Part shown: piece by piece, positions 35,471 to 48,300 of the stretch | How positions within the stretch are numbered: position 1 is the first letter of the stretch | How the letters are laid out: every line of letters starts with the position of its first letter | Source: Reticulascus tulasneorum | Lineage: Eukaryota; Ascomycota; Sordariomycetes; Glomerellales; Reticulascaceae | Length of the DNA: 64,000 nt | Direction: 5' to 3' | Assembly (NCBI GenBank): GCA_001557505.1 | Contig: LSAX01000006.1 | Location: forward strand, 1-64,000 | Notes under the pieces: model-generated | Database searches by the model: none | Seen by the model: the letters and a program-made list of their open reading frames with translations, nothing else | What the model was told of the DNA's origin: nothing | Translations under genes and position numbers: made by a program

Positions 35471-36593
35471 ATGGCGTCTTCGTCAATGACACCGCTTGAA
35501 GATTCAGCGATGAAACTATTCTGGAATTCGCAACGTACGAAATCCAAACCTATACCCCTCTCCACGTCTTTCGCAGGCCAGACTGTACTCGTCACCGGAA
35601 GCAATAGCGGCCTCGGTCTCGAAGTGTGCCGAAGCATGCTCGACCACGGCCTGTCCCACCTCGTCATGGCCGTCCGAACGATTGCCAAGGGCGAGGCCGC
35701 CGCCACCCCCCTTCGCAACGCCCACCCAGAAGCACGCATCGACGTCTGGGCTCTAGATATGACCTCGTACAATTCGATCCAGTCCTTTGTGCGCAAGTGC
35801 ACCGACAAGCTACTGCGCCTCGACGGCGCCATCCTTAACGCCGGCATCACCCAAGAACAGTTCATCCTCCCTCCTGGTGGCCATGAGCAAATTTTCCAGG
35901 TCAACTACCTGTCTACGGCGCTCCTTGCTCTGCTGCTTCTGCCTGTCTTTAAGGCCGGCGCAGGGGCGAGACAGAAGCCTGGCCGGTTGACGATCGTGTC
36001 CTCGGGTCTATCGTTGTTATCGACATTCCCGAACCGCAACGCGACGCCGCTGATACCATCATTTGATAACCCTACCGGCTGGGGACTCGCTGTAGCAACC
36101 GAGCGCTATAACACCACCAAGACACTTGTGCTGATGTTTGTGCGTAAGCTCAGCGAGGTCATATCACCCGACGATGTCATTATTAACGCCGTTGACCCCG
36201 GACTTGTTGCCGGATCGGCACTACACTCCAGAACGTCGGGTCCAGTGAAAGCCGTGATGGCGATTGTAAAAGCCATGATGGCCCGATCCTTGAAAGAAGG
36301 TGCTTCAGCTTACTTGGATGCATTTGCCGTTAGGGGAGGTGAGAGTCATGGCAGCTTTGTGATGGACTGGCACATTAGCCCGTGAGTATAGCCAACTATT
36401 ATGTTTTGCTCTCAATCCTCAATGTGTTACCTCATCTTCCCCTGATACTCAACTGACATATGGGACTAGGTTTCATCCTATGATGTACACCATCCAAGGC
36501 AATATTACGTCAGAGCGGCTGTGGAATGAGACAATAGAAGAATTCAAGTTTGCTGGGGTGCAAAGTATTCTTGAGTCGATACAAAAGCACTAG
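35471..36593 (+). CDS. Short-chain dehydrogenase/reductase
   Basis: Two exons, 35471-36381 and 36470-36593 (donor GTGAGT, acceptor CTAG), join to 344 residues. It is a classical SDR Rossmann fold: nucleotide-binding TGSNSGLG at residues 42-49, an LDMTSYNS cofactor-side segment, NAG after LDGAIL, a Ser in VSSGLS and the catalytic YNTTK (Tyr-x3-Lys). The tail VDPGLVAGSAL is also typical of the family. It resembles the retinol-dehydrogenase / WWOX-like group of fungal SDRs, often found in secondary-metabolite loci. The substrate cannot be inferred, and NADP preference is likely but not shown. The codon use is GC-rich and clean, unlike the AT-rich MITE just upstream, so the gene looks functional. 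Confidence 0.9.
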
Positions 36594-37385
36594 CGAGATA
36601 ATCATTGTTCCTCTAGTTCTTGACAACTTTTATTATCAGATTAATAGTCAGGCCTAATCCTTTCGAGTTTCACATGTCTGTTCACGTATGAGATGGGGGA
36701 CGGCACTCACCGCCCCCGAAACAGCTGGAATTGGAAGAGACAGGCCAGATGGGAGAATGGCGCACGCCATCTTTGCAACCAGACAAATTTTCTGGCTGCT
36801 GAAGGTCAAATTACCTCGATGCTAAATTGAAAGACTCATGGCTACGTGTACCGTCAATGCTGTAGTTGCTTAAGCTCCAGCTCCAGATATATTTTAGTCC
36901 CTTTAACATCTATCTTGGTAAATAAATACCTGTCCAAACTCATGTGTCCATAGTTGTTATGCAATGCCAAACTTGGATTTGGCTTAGTAAACCAAAACCT
37001 AGCACATTACCCCAGATACTCGTTTAACTACGCACTATCGACTTCTGGTAATATGGGCGCGATATCATAGTCCATTTCTTTCCTGACTCGTGAATGGAGG
37101 AACCACATTTACCGAATTCGACTTTAGCCGCCATATTGAAGTACCAGGATCTAAGGTCGTAATATTTCAATCAAACAATTACTCTATACCGAGTCAGGCC
37201 ACAGTACGTGCACTCTACTCTGCCTGTGACCTGCCAGCATTGTATACGGAAGGTCGCCTTCCATTTCATTTACCGATACTTGATACTTCATAGTGTATAT
37301 ATAATTTTGGATCCCATCACGGTGGCCAGTCGCATGGATATTGACCAAAATTCAACAAGTTCTGTAGACCCGGTTCACAGCCATC
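36594..37385. other. Intergenic region; promoter side of the AA9 gene
   Basis: About 790 bp with short ORFs only. No tRNA, repeat or recognised site was found. Confidence 0.35.
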
Positions 37386-38243
37386 ATGAAACTCGACATC
37401 GCAGTGGCATTTCTGGCTTCGGCTGCACATGCAGCACCACACTGTTCGTGACCAATAATACTTTCTTTTGGCAGTACGCGATTTGTTGACGCGGATAGAT
37501 ACTTTCCCCAAAATCAACGGTGGTGCTGATTGGGCCAGCGTTCGAAAGACAACTAATTACCAGTCCAATGCGCCAATAACCAGCGTCAATGATCCAGGGA
37601 TCCGATGCTACCAGCTCTCTTCCGGGAACGGGGGTGCAAAGACGACCGACATCAAAGCCGGTGGTACGATTACATGGACACCGAATACACCGATCTATCA
37701 CGCTGGTGCACTCAGTGCCTACATGGCCAAGGCACCTGCTGGTACTGCAGCTGATCAATTTGCTGGAGATGGAAAGGTTTGGTTCAAGGTCTCTCAAGAC
37801 ATGCCTACGCAGGCCAACGGGCAGATGACCTGGCCCTCACTAAGTCGGTGCTTCCTTTTCAATCCTTGTTCCATTATAAATTCTTTTTCTGCGACCATGA
37901 TTGAAGTCATGTCAATCGTTATCATGAAAAGGTACGAGATGTAAATTCTAACATGAAATTTACAGACAAGGCTTCCGTTAGCTTTGGTATTCCTTCTTGT
38001 CTAGAAGATGGAGAATACCTGTTTCGGATCGAGCACGTTGCGCTTCATAGCACAGGCGCCCCTCAATTTTACATATCCTGTGCCCAGGTCCGAATTACAG
38101 GCGGGAGCGGAGCTGGCAAGCCTACGGATTTGGTGTCATTCCCTGGTGCATATACAGGCAAAGAGCCAGGATTGACGCTTAACATCTACAGCAACGGCGG
38201 GAAGCCATATGTTCCAGCAGGACCGGCCCTTTTTAAATGCTAG
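37386..38243 (+). CDS. AA9 lytic polysaccharide monooxygenase (formerly GH61)
   Basis: Three exons, 37386-37443, 37499-37843 and 37966-38243, join to 226 residues, the usual AA9 catalytic length without a CBM1. A short signal peptide (MKLDIAVAFLASAAHA) precedes APHYTFPKINGG. The copper brace is present: His19 (expected to become His1), His in PIYHAGALSAYMAKAP, and the axial Tyr in QFYISCAQ. Other family marks are WFKVSQDMP, IPSCLEDGEYLFRIEHVALH, VSFPGAYTGKEPGL and PAGPALFKC. These enzymes oxidatively cleave cellulose or related glucans outside the cell. The first intron falls one base after the His codon, and the splice choice T|GTTCGT restores the conserved HYTFP. Note the Ala-Pro between the likely signal cleavage and the His. 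Confidence 0.88.
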
Positions 38244-38578
38244 CGTCATTCGTCAAATGCATGAACATCCGCCGCTTTTTCTTCATCGTCACCCCCGTTG
38301 CCTCTAAATGGGACATGCGAGAGCTTGCTTGATCGGCCAATTCAAGAAGAATTTATGCAAGAAAATGTCTGTATTGGGGATTGAGGCCCTCTAGAATAAC
38401 ATATCAGTTATCTGGGGAGCACTTTGGGCGCTATTCAGGTGCTCTAACGTTGTCTGTAGCTCCCTGTCGACTTTGAATTATAGCGTATGCCAGAAGAAAG
38501 CTAGTTAGTTTCCTAGCCAACTCAGAGCAAGCGGTATATAGAAAGTGTATTTCAGCTCATAGTTCCACATAACATAAA
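38244..38578. other. Convergent 3' intergenic region
   Basis: 335 bp between the ends of the AA9 gene (plus) and the fungalysin gene (minus). Nothing was recognised. Confidence 0.35.
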
Positions 38579-40675
38579 CTAGCAGACACCAGATGGTATT
38601 GTGGTGCTTCCGACTCTCTTTGTGGCGTTATATACCGCACCTGATCCAAGACCCCGCTTTGCAAAGGCTGTCCAGATCTCGCACTGGTTAGAACCTCCGG
38701 TCAATGCTTCGTCGGCATCTAGGATTGCATCTCTGGCTTGCACGAAGTTGGGGTTGCAAGGTTGCCTGATATACTTAGTATGAATTCGCTCAACGGATCA
38801 TAGTGATACTTACAACGCCATAGCGTCAACAACCAATTTTAAGGTGAGGTACTTCCCATCAGTAGGTACACCATTGCTGAATGTTGGTCGAATGCCGTCA
38901 TTTTTGCCGTGTTTATCAATCAAATTCCACAAAAGCTCATAGAGCATCGTAGCCCAAACTTCACCAATATCGTGAACCTGGCCTAGTGAGTTAAGAGTAG
39001 TGTAAACGTGTGGGTTCGTTGTCAGAGAAGTCGAGTACACTACTGAACGGATACCGACAGGGTTATTGTACACCCAGGCGCCCATGGGGTAGTTTGTCGT
39101 GCGGGTGTCTGATGGCTTGAGGCGAATGGCCGTAGCCATAAAGTCACCCCAACCCTCGCCCATGCCGCCGGACTCGACTGCATTGAGGCAGTTGGAATTC
39201 GCTGGACCACCAGTTAGACGGGTTGACACTGATTATATGTTAGCCTCTTAGATACATGGCTGAGTACGATTTATCTTACAGCCATGCGTATATTCATGAA
39301 TGACAACGCCAGCCTCAAATGTGCAATCTCGGCGGGGAGTAGATCGAGTCCATAGATACATTCTCATGCGAGCCGTTTGACCATCAGGAGGTGTGGCAAA
39401 GTTGGCATTGTTAGTGCCAGAACCATCTTGTGCATTGAGAATGACAAAGTCATTGCCAGCTCCTCCCTGCCCATGGTTGTTGGTCTCAAAATTGCCGGCC
39501 GCTTCTGTGAAACCGAGTAGATAGAGCAAATCATGGTACATGTTTGCTGTATAGAACAGCTGTGTGATGGAGGCGTCTGCGTATGCAGAAGGAGTTGCCA
39601 GACTTGGTGAATATGGATATTCAAACTTTAACTCCGTGCTTGTTGGCCGATAATTATTAAGATAGCTGCTGCCGCCGCTAGGGTTGGATTGGGCGATTCC
39701 ATTGTTGCCACGAGTTGTGGTATAGTTCGTTCCGTCGCTAATCCATGTGAACTCGGATGACTGGATCTCCCACGGATCTGAGACAACAACCCTATCACCC
39801 TCGGTTGGGTCATTAACCCCCCAAGGACTGTTCATCAGCATTTTCTTTTTCGAAGGCCAGCGCTTGGACAACATACTAAACTTGGTATGTAGCAAGGTCT
39901 GAGACATAATCCACGACTCCATGAATTTCCGAGTTCGTGTTGGCATCAACATAAGACAACAGCCAGTTATCCACAATGTCAGTTTCGATTCTCCAAGTGA
40001 GAGCCAAGGTTCCATCGGACTTCACAAGGTAGACAAGCTTCGCCTCTGGGTCGGAAACAGCGCCGGATGTCCCTTTGAGAGAGTAAACCTCAATGCCTTC
40101 CTTAGCTTCTGCTGATGCCTCTGTGCCTGCAATCGGAAGCTGCAAAATCTCCGCGACCCCATTTAGAGCGGCAACTGGGCCACTGAAATCGCGTTTTTTC
40201 AAAGGGTTGGTTGCCGGAATCACTCCGGTGAAAAAATTGTTCCCGTATGAGAAAATCTTTCCATCAACTCCAACCTGCCCATGACGGTGAGTTGTATGAA
40301 TAGATCTTTTATTGGGAGTCTTACGTTAATATTGAAGTCCGCATTATCGATATCAAGACCATGGGCGGTCTGCTTGAAGTTGACGTGAGCAATGTTGTTG
40401 GTACCAACGTAATGATCATTCACGAGCCGGAATGTAAGTCCGGGGACAATATTCTTCACTAGCTCTGTCGCTGTATCAACATAGCTGTACCTTTTGAGGA
40501 TAGAGACAGCAGGATCTGAGACTGCTTGGGACGCAGCAACATAATCTCCCGTAAGGGGAAGACGAAATGCATTAATATCAATCCCTCGGCGAGAAAGTTG
40601 CGCCTTTCCACTCGCTGGGTGGGCATGGACTCGAGTGCCTGTGCCTAATAGGCCAAGAAGCACCAACAATCTCAT
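38579..40675 (-). CDS. Fungalysin, secreted M36 zinc metallopeptidase
   Basis: Five exons, 40675-40325, 40274-39877, 39827-39280, 39228-38814 and 38765-38579, join to 632 residues, the normal length for this family. The ATG at 40675 gives a signal peptide ([20 protein letters not shown]), and an inhibitory propeptide (FTP-type, with [19 protein letters not shown]) follows. The catalytic domain holds [20 protein letters not shown], zinc-binding HEYTH at residues 427-431 and the third ligand Glu457 in [12 protein letters not shown]. The canonical [20 protein letters not shown] is restored across intron 3, which cuts just after the HEYTHG codons. It degrades collagen, elastin or other extracellular protein after prodomain removal. 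All catalytic residues are present, so the gene looks active. Confidence 0.93.
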
Positions 40676-42322
40676 CGTTGCGATAGACTGCTTGATAATA
40701 TTGTTGATGAATGATTCCAATGTTCTCTAAGATATCGGAGAATTGTAAAGCAAAGATATTATCGATGCGGTTTGCCTTGGCCTTAGAACAATGGCGCTTT
40801 AGCCACTCTTTATACTCAAGGTAGAATGGTGATGTTGACTTGCCGTTGTCGCCATTAATCCAGCTTCCTCTTTAGATAGTCTCTAGACGCAAGATGGCTA
40901 GATGTCGTTATCGGAATGGAAGGCATTGGGTAGGACTTCGTTCGGACTTAAGCTTAGTAATAGGCTGTTCATCCGCCGCAGGCAATGCGTCTTTTTTGTT
41001 TTTCCTTTCAAAAGTGCGTGCGGGTTCGATTCAATGGCAGGCATAAAGTCACAAGGCAGAGTCCTAAGAACGTCGGAGAACGGAAGGTAACGTCGAGGTA
41101 TTTGCCCATGCAGAGGCCTGAGTGTAGATGACGCGAGAGACTACCGCCTCCCCCCGAACGTTGCATCTAACACGATCAAAGTATGAACCATGTTCGTTGG
41201 CACATGACTTTTTGGGATTCAACTGCATGATCTGCTGGGTTTGCCCCGTTATGAGTACTGCCTCTAGAGGCATATCGGTGAGAGTGCGTCATCTCACCAG
41301 ATCTAGGACAACCTGAACCTCTTGGACGAACAGATAAGTGCTGAATGCCCTAAGTTTTGTGTCTTTAATAGATACTCCCTGGTCTCATTGTGCTTTGCGT
41401 AGCTAACAACAAAGTCAGTCCTGCGTAGTTGTGGCTGGAAGTCATCTTGGACGCGTGCGAGACGTCTGCAAGGGATTGTTATAGGCAAAGTCTCTCCATC
41501 GTAGATTTCGGCATCTAGCAGCCCTAGCATCTTGAGACTCAGTCATCTCACATTGGATGAGGCAATACAATTCCGTGGTGCCCGTCTTAGATAAGTTCCT
41601 AGCTGCTTTCTCCGGCCTAGCGTTGAAGGAAGTCAATCGGAGATCTTAACGGTACTCCGATGCGCATGTGGATCTGGGAGAGATGAACCCAGATGTCTTC
41701 TTCCAAATGCCGTGCTAGGGACCGTTTCCGCCAATGGGGCTTCTCAATGCGGGTAAAGTGCCGAAGCGATGCAAGGATTACCAATTACCTTACATACCTT
41801 ACATACCCGTGACCGTGCCGGCAGATGATTGCTCAGCACACAGACCTGCCTAATCAAGAGAACTGCCGGGTCAGTTGGACCACCTTATCAAAAACAAACC
41901 GACCGTTGCGTTGCATCCCGAGTCTAAGCTTCATGAAGCTCCTCGTATCTCAACAGTAAGTAGAGCGTCTTGGTAGCCTCGAAATGTCTGAGGCGACGGG
42001 ATTGGCATATCTACCGCCTACGGTAGGATCTGCGACACCACAAACAGAAAAATCGGAGAAGATAACTGGTTTGCATCATCGTTGCTGGTGAGAATCAACC
42101 TTTTGTCAGCCATTAGCAGCTACCTCTTTCAGAAGGTGACCTCTCAAATTTAGATGGGACTTCTGCATGATAATTCTCCTTCCTTTATTACTTTCGCCAC
42201 GCTAGCGGTTGCGATTGTCTAATCCAATCTCTATCGGCTTGAGTATAGCCTCAGGCATATTTTAACCGTATCGATAATCCCCTCCTGGCTATTTGAATAG
42301 AAAGTCTAGATACTACGAGAGC
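40676..42322. other. 1.6-kb intergenic region, no recognised gene
   Basis: 5' flank of fungalysin and 3' flank of the NRPS (both minus). Short ORFs occur on both strands without family marks. This gap separates the protease from the siderophore locus. Confidence 0.35.
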
Positions 42323-45300
42323 CTAAGCAGGCTGATGAGTCTGATGCGACACAATGCCCAGATTGCGGCGAATGTTCTTGACCAGATCTCTCGCACGAGA
42401 TGAGGATATCCTGGGTGTTTGACCAAAGACTCCGATATCCAAGGTGTCATCGACCACCGATGCTTCAATATCCAATGAATCCTGTAAGATATTAGTATTT
42501 ACACAGTGTAGCCCAGGTTGGACACATACCGGAAATGCATCTCGAACGGTGTTTCCAGAAAACCACGGTGCGGCCACGTTGCCCGGGGTAGAATACAAAC
42601 TCTCATCAGGCGGTATATATGAGTTGATTTTCTTTCTATCCTTGACCCTTTCCAAAAGGGTTTCGCCGAAATCCATCCCCAAGGATGATTCGGCATTGCC
42701 AAGGAAGTTTACGAAAACATCGATATTGTGCCCGGTCCAATCCTTGATTTCCCAAAGCCCCACGGTTGATCTTGAAGAAGACGACATATCATGCAGGTCT
42801 GCCTGAATGCGAGAAGCTGTCTTGAACAGATCGGGGTCTTTGCCGTCAATGAATATTTTGAGGGGAAGTAGATTCAGAGTTGGGAAACAGCTTCCCTCTA
42901 GCCCATCAACCAACATTCTGTTTGCATAGTAAATTCCGAACACCATCCATCTGGATTTTGATGGCGTCTTTTTGTTAGTGAGACTTAGAAGTGCCTTTGC
43001 AACTGCTGCAAAAAAGACTGCCGGTATCCCTAAACCATGTGCGGAAGAAATGTCGCGGAGACTCCCCAAACTTGGCACTGCTGAGCGCCAGAGATATGAG
43101 ACTCTCTTACCAGTTGCCTTACCAAATGGCCGCGTCTCAGCGCTAATTTTAACATCTTTCAAGTAAGTTGTCCAAAACTTTCTTCGAGATTCCAGTGTTT
43201 CCTTTGACGCGTGTGCAGCAACAAAAGATTTCCAGCTCTCGCCATCTGGTTTGCCAGACTGTGTTTGGTTTTTAAGATGGCGACAGAAGTGTTCTATCAG
43301 TGCGGGTAGGCTGAATCCGTCATAGAGCGCGTGGTGAATCTTTAGTTGCAATAACCATGAGTTCTCGTCAGTCCGCTTTGCAGATAGTCGCACTTGGGGC
43401 TGGCACGAAAAGTCTGACTCTGGCGTTATATTCTCCGTGCTCTCGTTCAGTATCCACAATTTCTCGTGAGCTCCATGGCAATAAGGCCGAAGAATAACTT
43501 GCACGAAAGGCACTGCTCTTTGTCCAGTTGCGACAAGACAAGTCCGAAGAATCGGCGAGCCCGCTATCAAAGCCTGCCAGCTGGATTCTAGGTCCTCAAA
43601 ACTAATCGACTTCTTGAGTTGATAGAAAAATTCAGGGTAAAACAGTTCCCCCCCGGAATTTTGCCAGACTGTCATCATATAGACCTGCATCGGGATTGGT
43701 ATCGTGATGTGTTCAACGTCGGAGTCACGTATTCGAGCCTGCGAAATAATATTTCCAAAGTCGATGGTTTCGGGAATTGGAAACGAAAGATCCTCATTAA
43801 GCATGTTGTTGCTGGAAATATTACAGCCGTCGAAAATACAGGCCATCTTCTGAATGGAGTTCGACATCAGCAATGATCGTACTCGTAAACTAATGCCTTT
43901 CTTCCGGAGCAACGTTGAGATTTTGATGGCGCTGATGGAGTCTAGGCCGAGATTGTACAATGTATGATGTTTTTGAATTGAATGAGCATGAATGCCGGAC
44001 ACCTGCGCAAGAGTTTCTTTGATGCTTGACTCGGTAACAGTCCAGCTGGTATCAGATCCGTTCAAATCTTGCTTTGCAGTTAGACTCCTGCAATCATTTT
44101 GCCCCTCTAATTTCGAACTCCAAGGTGAGAAAGAGGGGAGACCGCAAACCCAGACTTGACCACCTTCAAACTGCAGCAAGTTTGGTGACTCTGATCTGAT
44201 GAAGAACTCAAGTGTTATATCCAGAAGATGCACTAGTTCCTCAGTTTCAGTATCTGAAAGGAAATCAAGCTGGCAAGCGGTCCGCCAGACGAGGTTATTG
44301 CCGGTGACTTCCATCTCTATGCAGACAGCAAAGTCAACCGTGGCAGAAGAGCTGATAGACTCCATTAGCAAACCACTATTTTCCGCCGAAACCTGTATGT
44401 CAGGCGCCTTTTGCAAAAGAAACAGAGTGTTGAAATGCTGCCCGGATTCCTTCTGAAGGCCATTTTGAGCTTTCCGCAACGGAAATGCTTGGAACTGATG
44501 AATTTTCCCTAGCGAGTCTTGCAGATACTGAAGGAACTCCGTAGTAGAGCCATGTAAAATGCATCTAAATGCAACCGTGTTCATGGTCGGGAACATCAAC
44601 CTCTGACTTTCCTCTGTTTCACGGCCAGAGAGAACCACACCAAAAGTGACATCGAGCGTTTTAAGACGATATGCAAGAACAGCCGCCCAACATGACTGTC
44701 CCAAAACCTGCAAACTAACGCCATTCTTTCTGCAGAATGACATTACGCTCTCAAGTCTGGTGGTAGAAACGGCTTCTGATCTGTGGATAGATCCCCCGGT
44801 CGTCTTATCCTCTAACTTTCTGGTTGGCAATACACTTGGGGGAGCATTGGCTAAATAGTGGGACCAGAATTCTTGCCCACTTTCAGCAGGCGTCTCCACC
44901 AGTTCTCTCACGAACGACTCTGCAGATGGTCGGTTGATTGTGATTCCAGCATATGCGTCCCGCACATCCTGGTGGAGTAGAGCCAACGACCAGCCATCGT
45001 AGAGGGCATGAGCAATTGAAAGCACAAGAAACCTTCGTGCTTCAAACGTCGCGATGCAAAGTTGTAACAGACTTGCCTTGCCTCTTGCTTTTAGGGCACA
45101 CCTTTTGGCCTCCGTTACTATTGATTGTAGATCATCAAATGCGTTGAGATTGTGGTTTTCGAAAATGACAGGCTTTGATTTCATGACAACCTGGCAAAAG
45201 GTCTGCTCGAGTTCAGGGTCTTCGACTTCCCAAAAGACCGTCCTTAGAATAGGCGCCTTGTCAATAACCTTCTGCCAAGCATCGATAAGCCTAGAGACCT

Positions 45301-48300
45301 CTACTTCCGGACCTAGCTCCAAGACATCATGATTGAAATATCGATGGAAGTCCGAGTGGAGCATTTCCGCAATCATAGACTCTTGTAGAGGTGTTGGCGG
45401 TAGAACAAGTTCAATGCTGTGGGGATCAAGACCTTTAGATTCCACAGCAGACCTCAAGCTTTGTTTGGTTTTTTCGAATAATCCTGCATTAATCGCATCA
45501 TAACTTGGTTGTGTGTTGTAGGTTTGCTCATTCTGGAGTATGCTGGCGATTTCCTGAATTGTTCGTGCACGGACTATCTGGGAAGTTGTTATGAAATGGC
45601 CCGCCATTCTTAGTCGAGCTGACAGCTTCACAATGTCAATACTGTCAAGGCCCATCTCGAGCAAGGTTGTGTTCTCAGACACGCTCCCCGGAGGGAGGCT
45701 GGCGAGCGCGGCGATCTCCGTTCGCAAATGTTGGGCCACGGGGCTCCAGTCAAAGCTCGACTCCATATTGGTATCCGCGACCTGGCTCGGAGTCGCTGTA
45801 GAGTCTATCGAGAGACTATAAGGCGATGCAATTTGCACGGGATGCTGAATCGATGGCAAGAGCTTAAGAGTGTGATTGAGTACTATGCTCGAGACTCCAT
45901 CATCAAACATTTGAAGAGCAGCGGTAAGGTTATTCTGGCTCGTGACACTAGAATGCGCCACGATTTGAAGTTTGAGTCGGCCATCGTTTGTTGCTGTTGC
46001 CTCGCATGCCAGAGGATAATCTGTCAAGAGATGATCATCTTCGACTGTCCAAAGTTTGGAAGACTCCGGAAATGGAGGTGGGTCGATTTGGAACGTAAAG
46101 AGGTTGTCGAAGATGGGTTTGGTGCTAGAACACCACTTCTGAATGCTGCGAAGCGGAACATGCTGAAACTGGAGAATTGCGGTAGTATAGTCATGGCATT
46201 TCTGAACCAATGAGGACCAAGTGTCCTGCTTCACAAGCCTGGGATAGAATGGTACTGTGTTAAATATAGGTCCGATGACATTCTCGGCATCTTCAGTTTG
46301 GATGGACCTGCCAGACAGGACAATCCCCAATGCTGCTTTATGAGAGAAATTGGTCCTAAGGACATAAATCCACAGAGCCAGGGTTATTGAGTGCAGCGTC
46401 ACGCCAAGTCGCTTGCGAATTGCCTCCAGAGCCTCTATTGGATAGCTCCGAGTCGCTGAAAACACATCTGTTGAAGCCGTACGTCCTTCTGCCAACATCT
46501 CAAAAGAGCAGTCCTGCAAGTGACTTGTCCAAAACTGGCGGCAAAAGTTGAAGTCTTGTAAAGGACCATGAGGCAGGAGATCATTGAAAGCTGGCGAAGA
46601 CGCGTGCCCCAGCCCGAGATACTCTATTGCGACCCAGCGAAGCATTAAACCAAGACTCGTCCCATCGTAGATGCCGTGGAATATATGGACTGCCAGTGTT
46701 GAAGTATTGGGTGTTCGAACAAGCAGAAGCTCGAATGGCTTCAAGATCAAACGGCTGTTCTCGCTGATCCACAATGCTTTTGCTGACGAAAGGATTGAAC
46801 TCACTTGAGAATCCGTGGCGATCACCTCCCGCCAAAGACTGTTTGTGGTCCGGGTTGAGACCTGCGCGTATCCGCCAGGTGTTTCAACAAATCGGCTCCT
46901 TAAAACACTATGAACATTGATAAGGGCAATCCAAGCCGAGCGCAATTGTGGCAACGAAACTGAATCGTTAAGCTGAAGCCGGAAGGCTGCGAAATACAGG
47001 CCTTCGCCTGGACTGTTCAGAAATCTCGATATTAGCCCTTCCTGCAATGGGGTACAGGGTGCAAAATGGTCGATTTCATTGTTATCTAAAGATAGTTCTT
47101 TGCTGGCCAGCGATCGATATTTGTGATCGAAGGTTTGAATTCGATGTGCAGTTTTCTGAACAGCATATTGGTCATCCTCACTTGTCTTGGAGTCCAGAGC
47201 CCGGCTTAGATCCTGGACAATAGGATTCCTGAGGATTATGGCTGGAGAAATATCAGATATGCCTTTCGCTTTCATCAGTCTCACTAATCGCAAGACTGTG
47301 ATAGAGTCGACGCCAAGATCAAAAACGTTGCTGGATAACCGGATTTGGTCGATGGCGATGCCGCTGAACTCCTGGAGGGTTACCAGCACGACATTTTCCA
47401 ACTCGTTTGTTGTTTCAGGCTCACTACTGTTGACTGATGACGAATCAATCAAATCCTCCATTGTCAATGTGCTAAAGAAGCGCCTTAAGAGCCTTGTCTC
47501 GGCCTTGTTGTTCGGGGATAGTGGAATGTAATCCAGTTGGAAGACATAGGATGGCACCATGTATCCTGGTAACTTTCTTCTGCAGATGCTTTGTACATTT
47601 CGAGCTAAATCCCGGGCTCTTGAGCCTTTGATTACTCGCAGGGTGGGTTCTGGAATCTCTGTTGTCTTGTCGGTGACGAAGGAGACTAAGATGTCTTTGT
47701 CCAGATTCGGATGTTTTGCGACGAGTGTCGCAACGTCATTTACAGTAGAGAGCCCGGATCGTATTGCGTGGTCAATCTCGCCTATCTCAAGCCGCTGGCC
47801 TCTCAGTTTGACTTGGTCGTCAGCTCGGCCAAGGAAGTCAAAGCATCCGTTATGAAGCAGTCGTACCAGATCACCGGTTCGATACACTCTCTCGCTAAAC
47901 TTGGCTAGCATAGGAAACCGTTCTTCTGTCAGTTCCGGTCGCCTTAAGTAACCTTTTCCTACCAACTTTCCGGCAACACAGAGCTCCCCGACGCCGCCTC
48001 TCGGCACGGGAATCTCGGTGCCAGGTTGCAGCACGTAAGTGCCTACATTGTCGAATTGACATCCGATATTGGATGGTCGACCGTTTTTTGGTACTCTTTG
48101 ATACATTGTCACGCCAATGGTGGCTTCTGTTGGACCATATGCATTATAGATTACTCCTATTGGTCCCCATGCGTCCAGAATTTCTTGTTTCAGTGACTCA
48201 CCTCCCGTAATAAAGACCCCTTTGTGCAAGCTTGGTACGTCTTTTGGGTCGAGCAGTCGAGCAAGACTAGGAGTGAGGTCGATATGAGTAATATCAAGTC

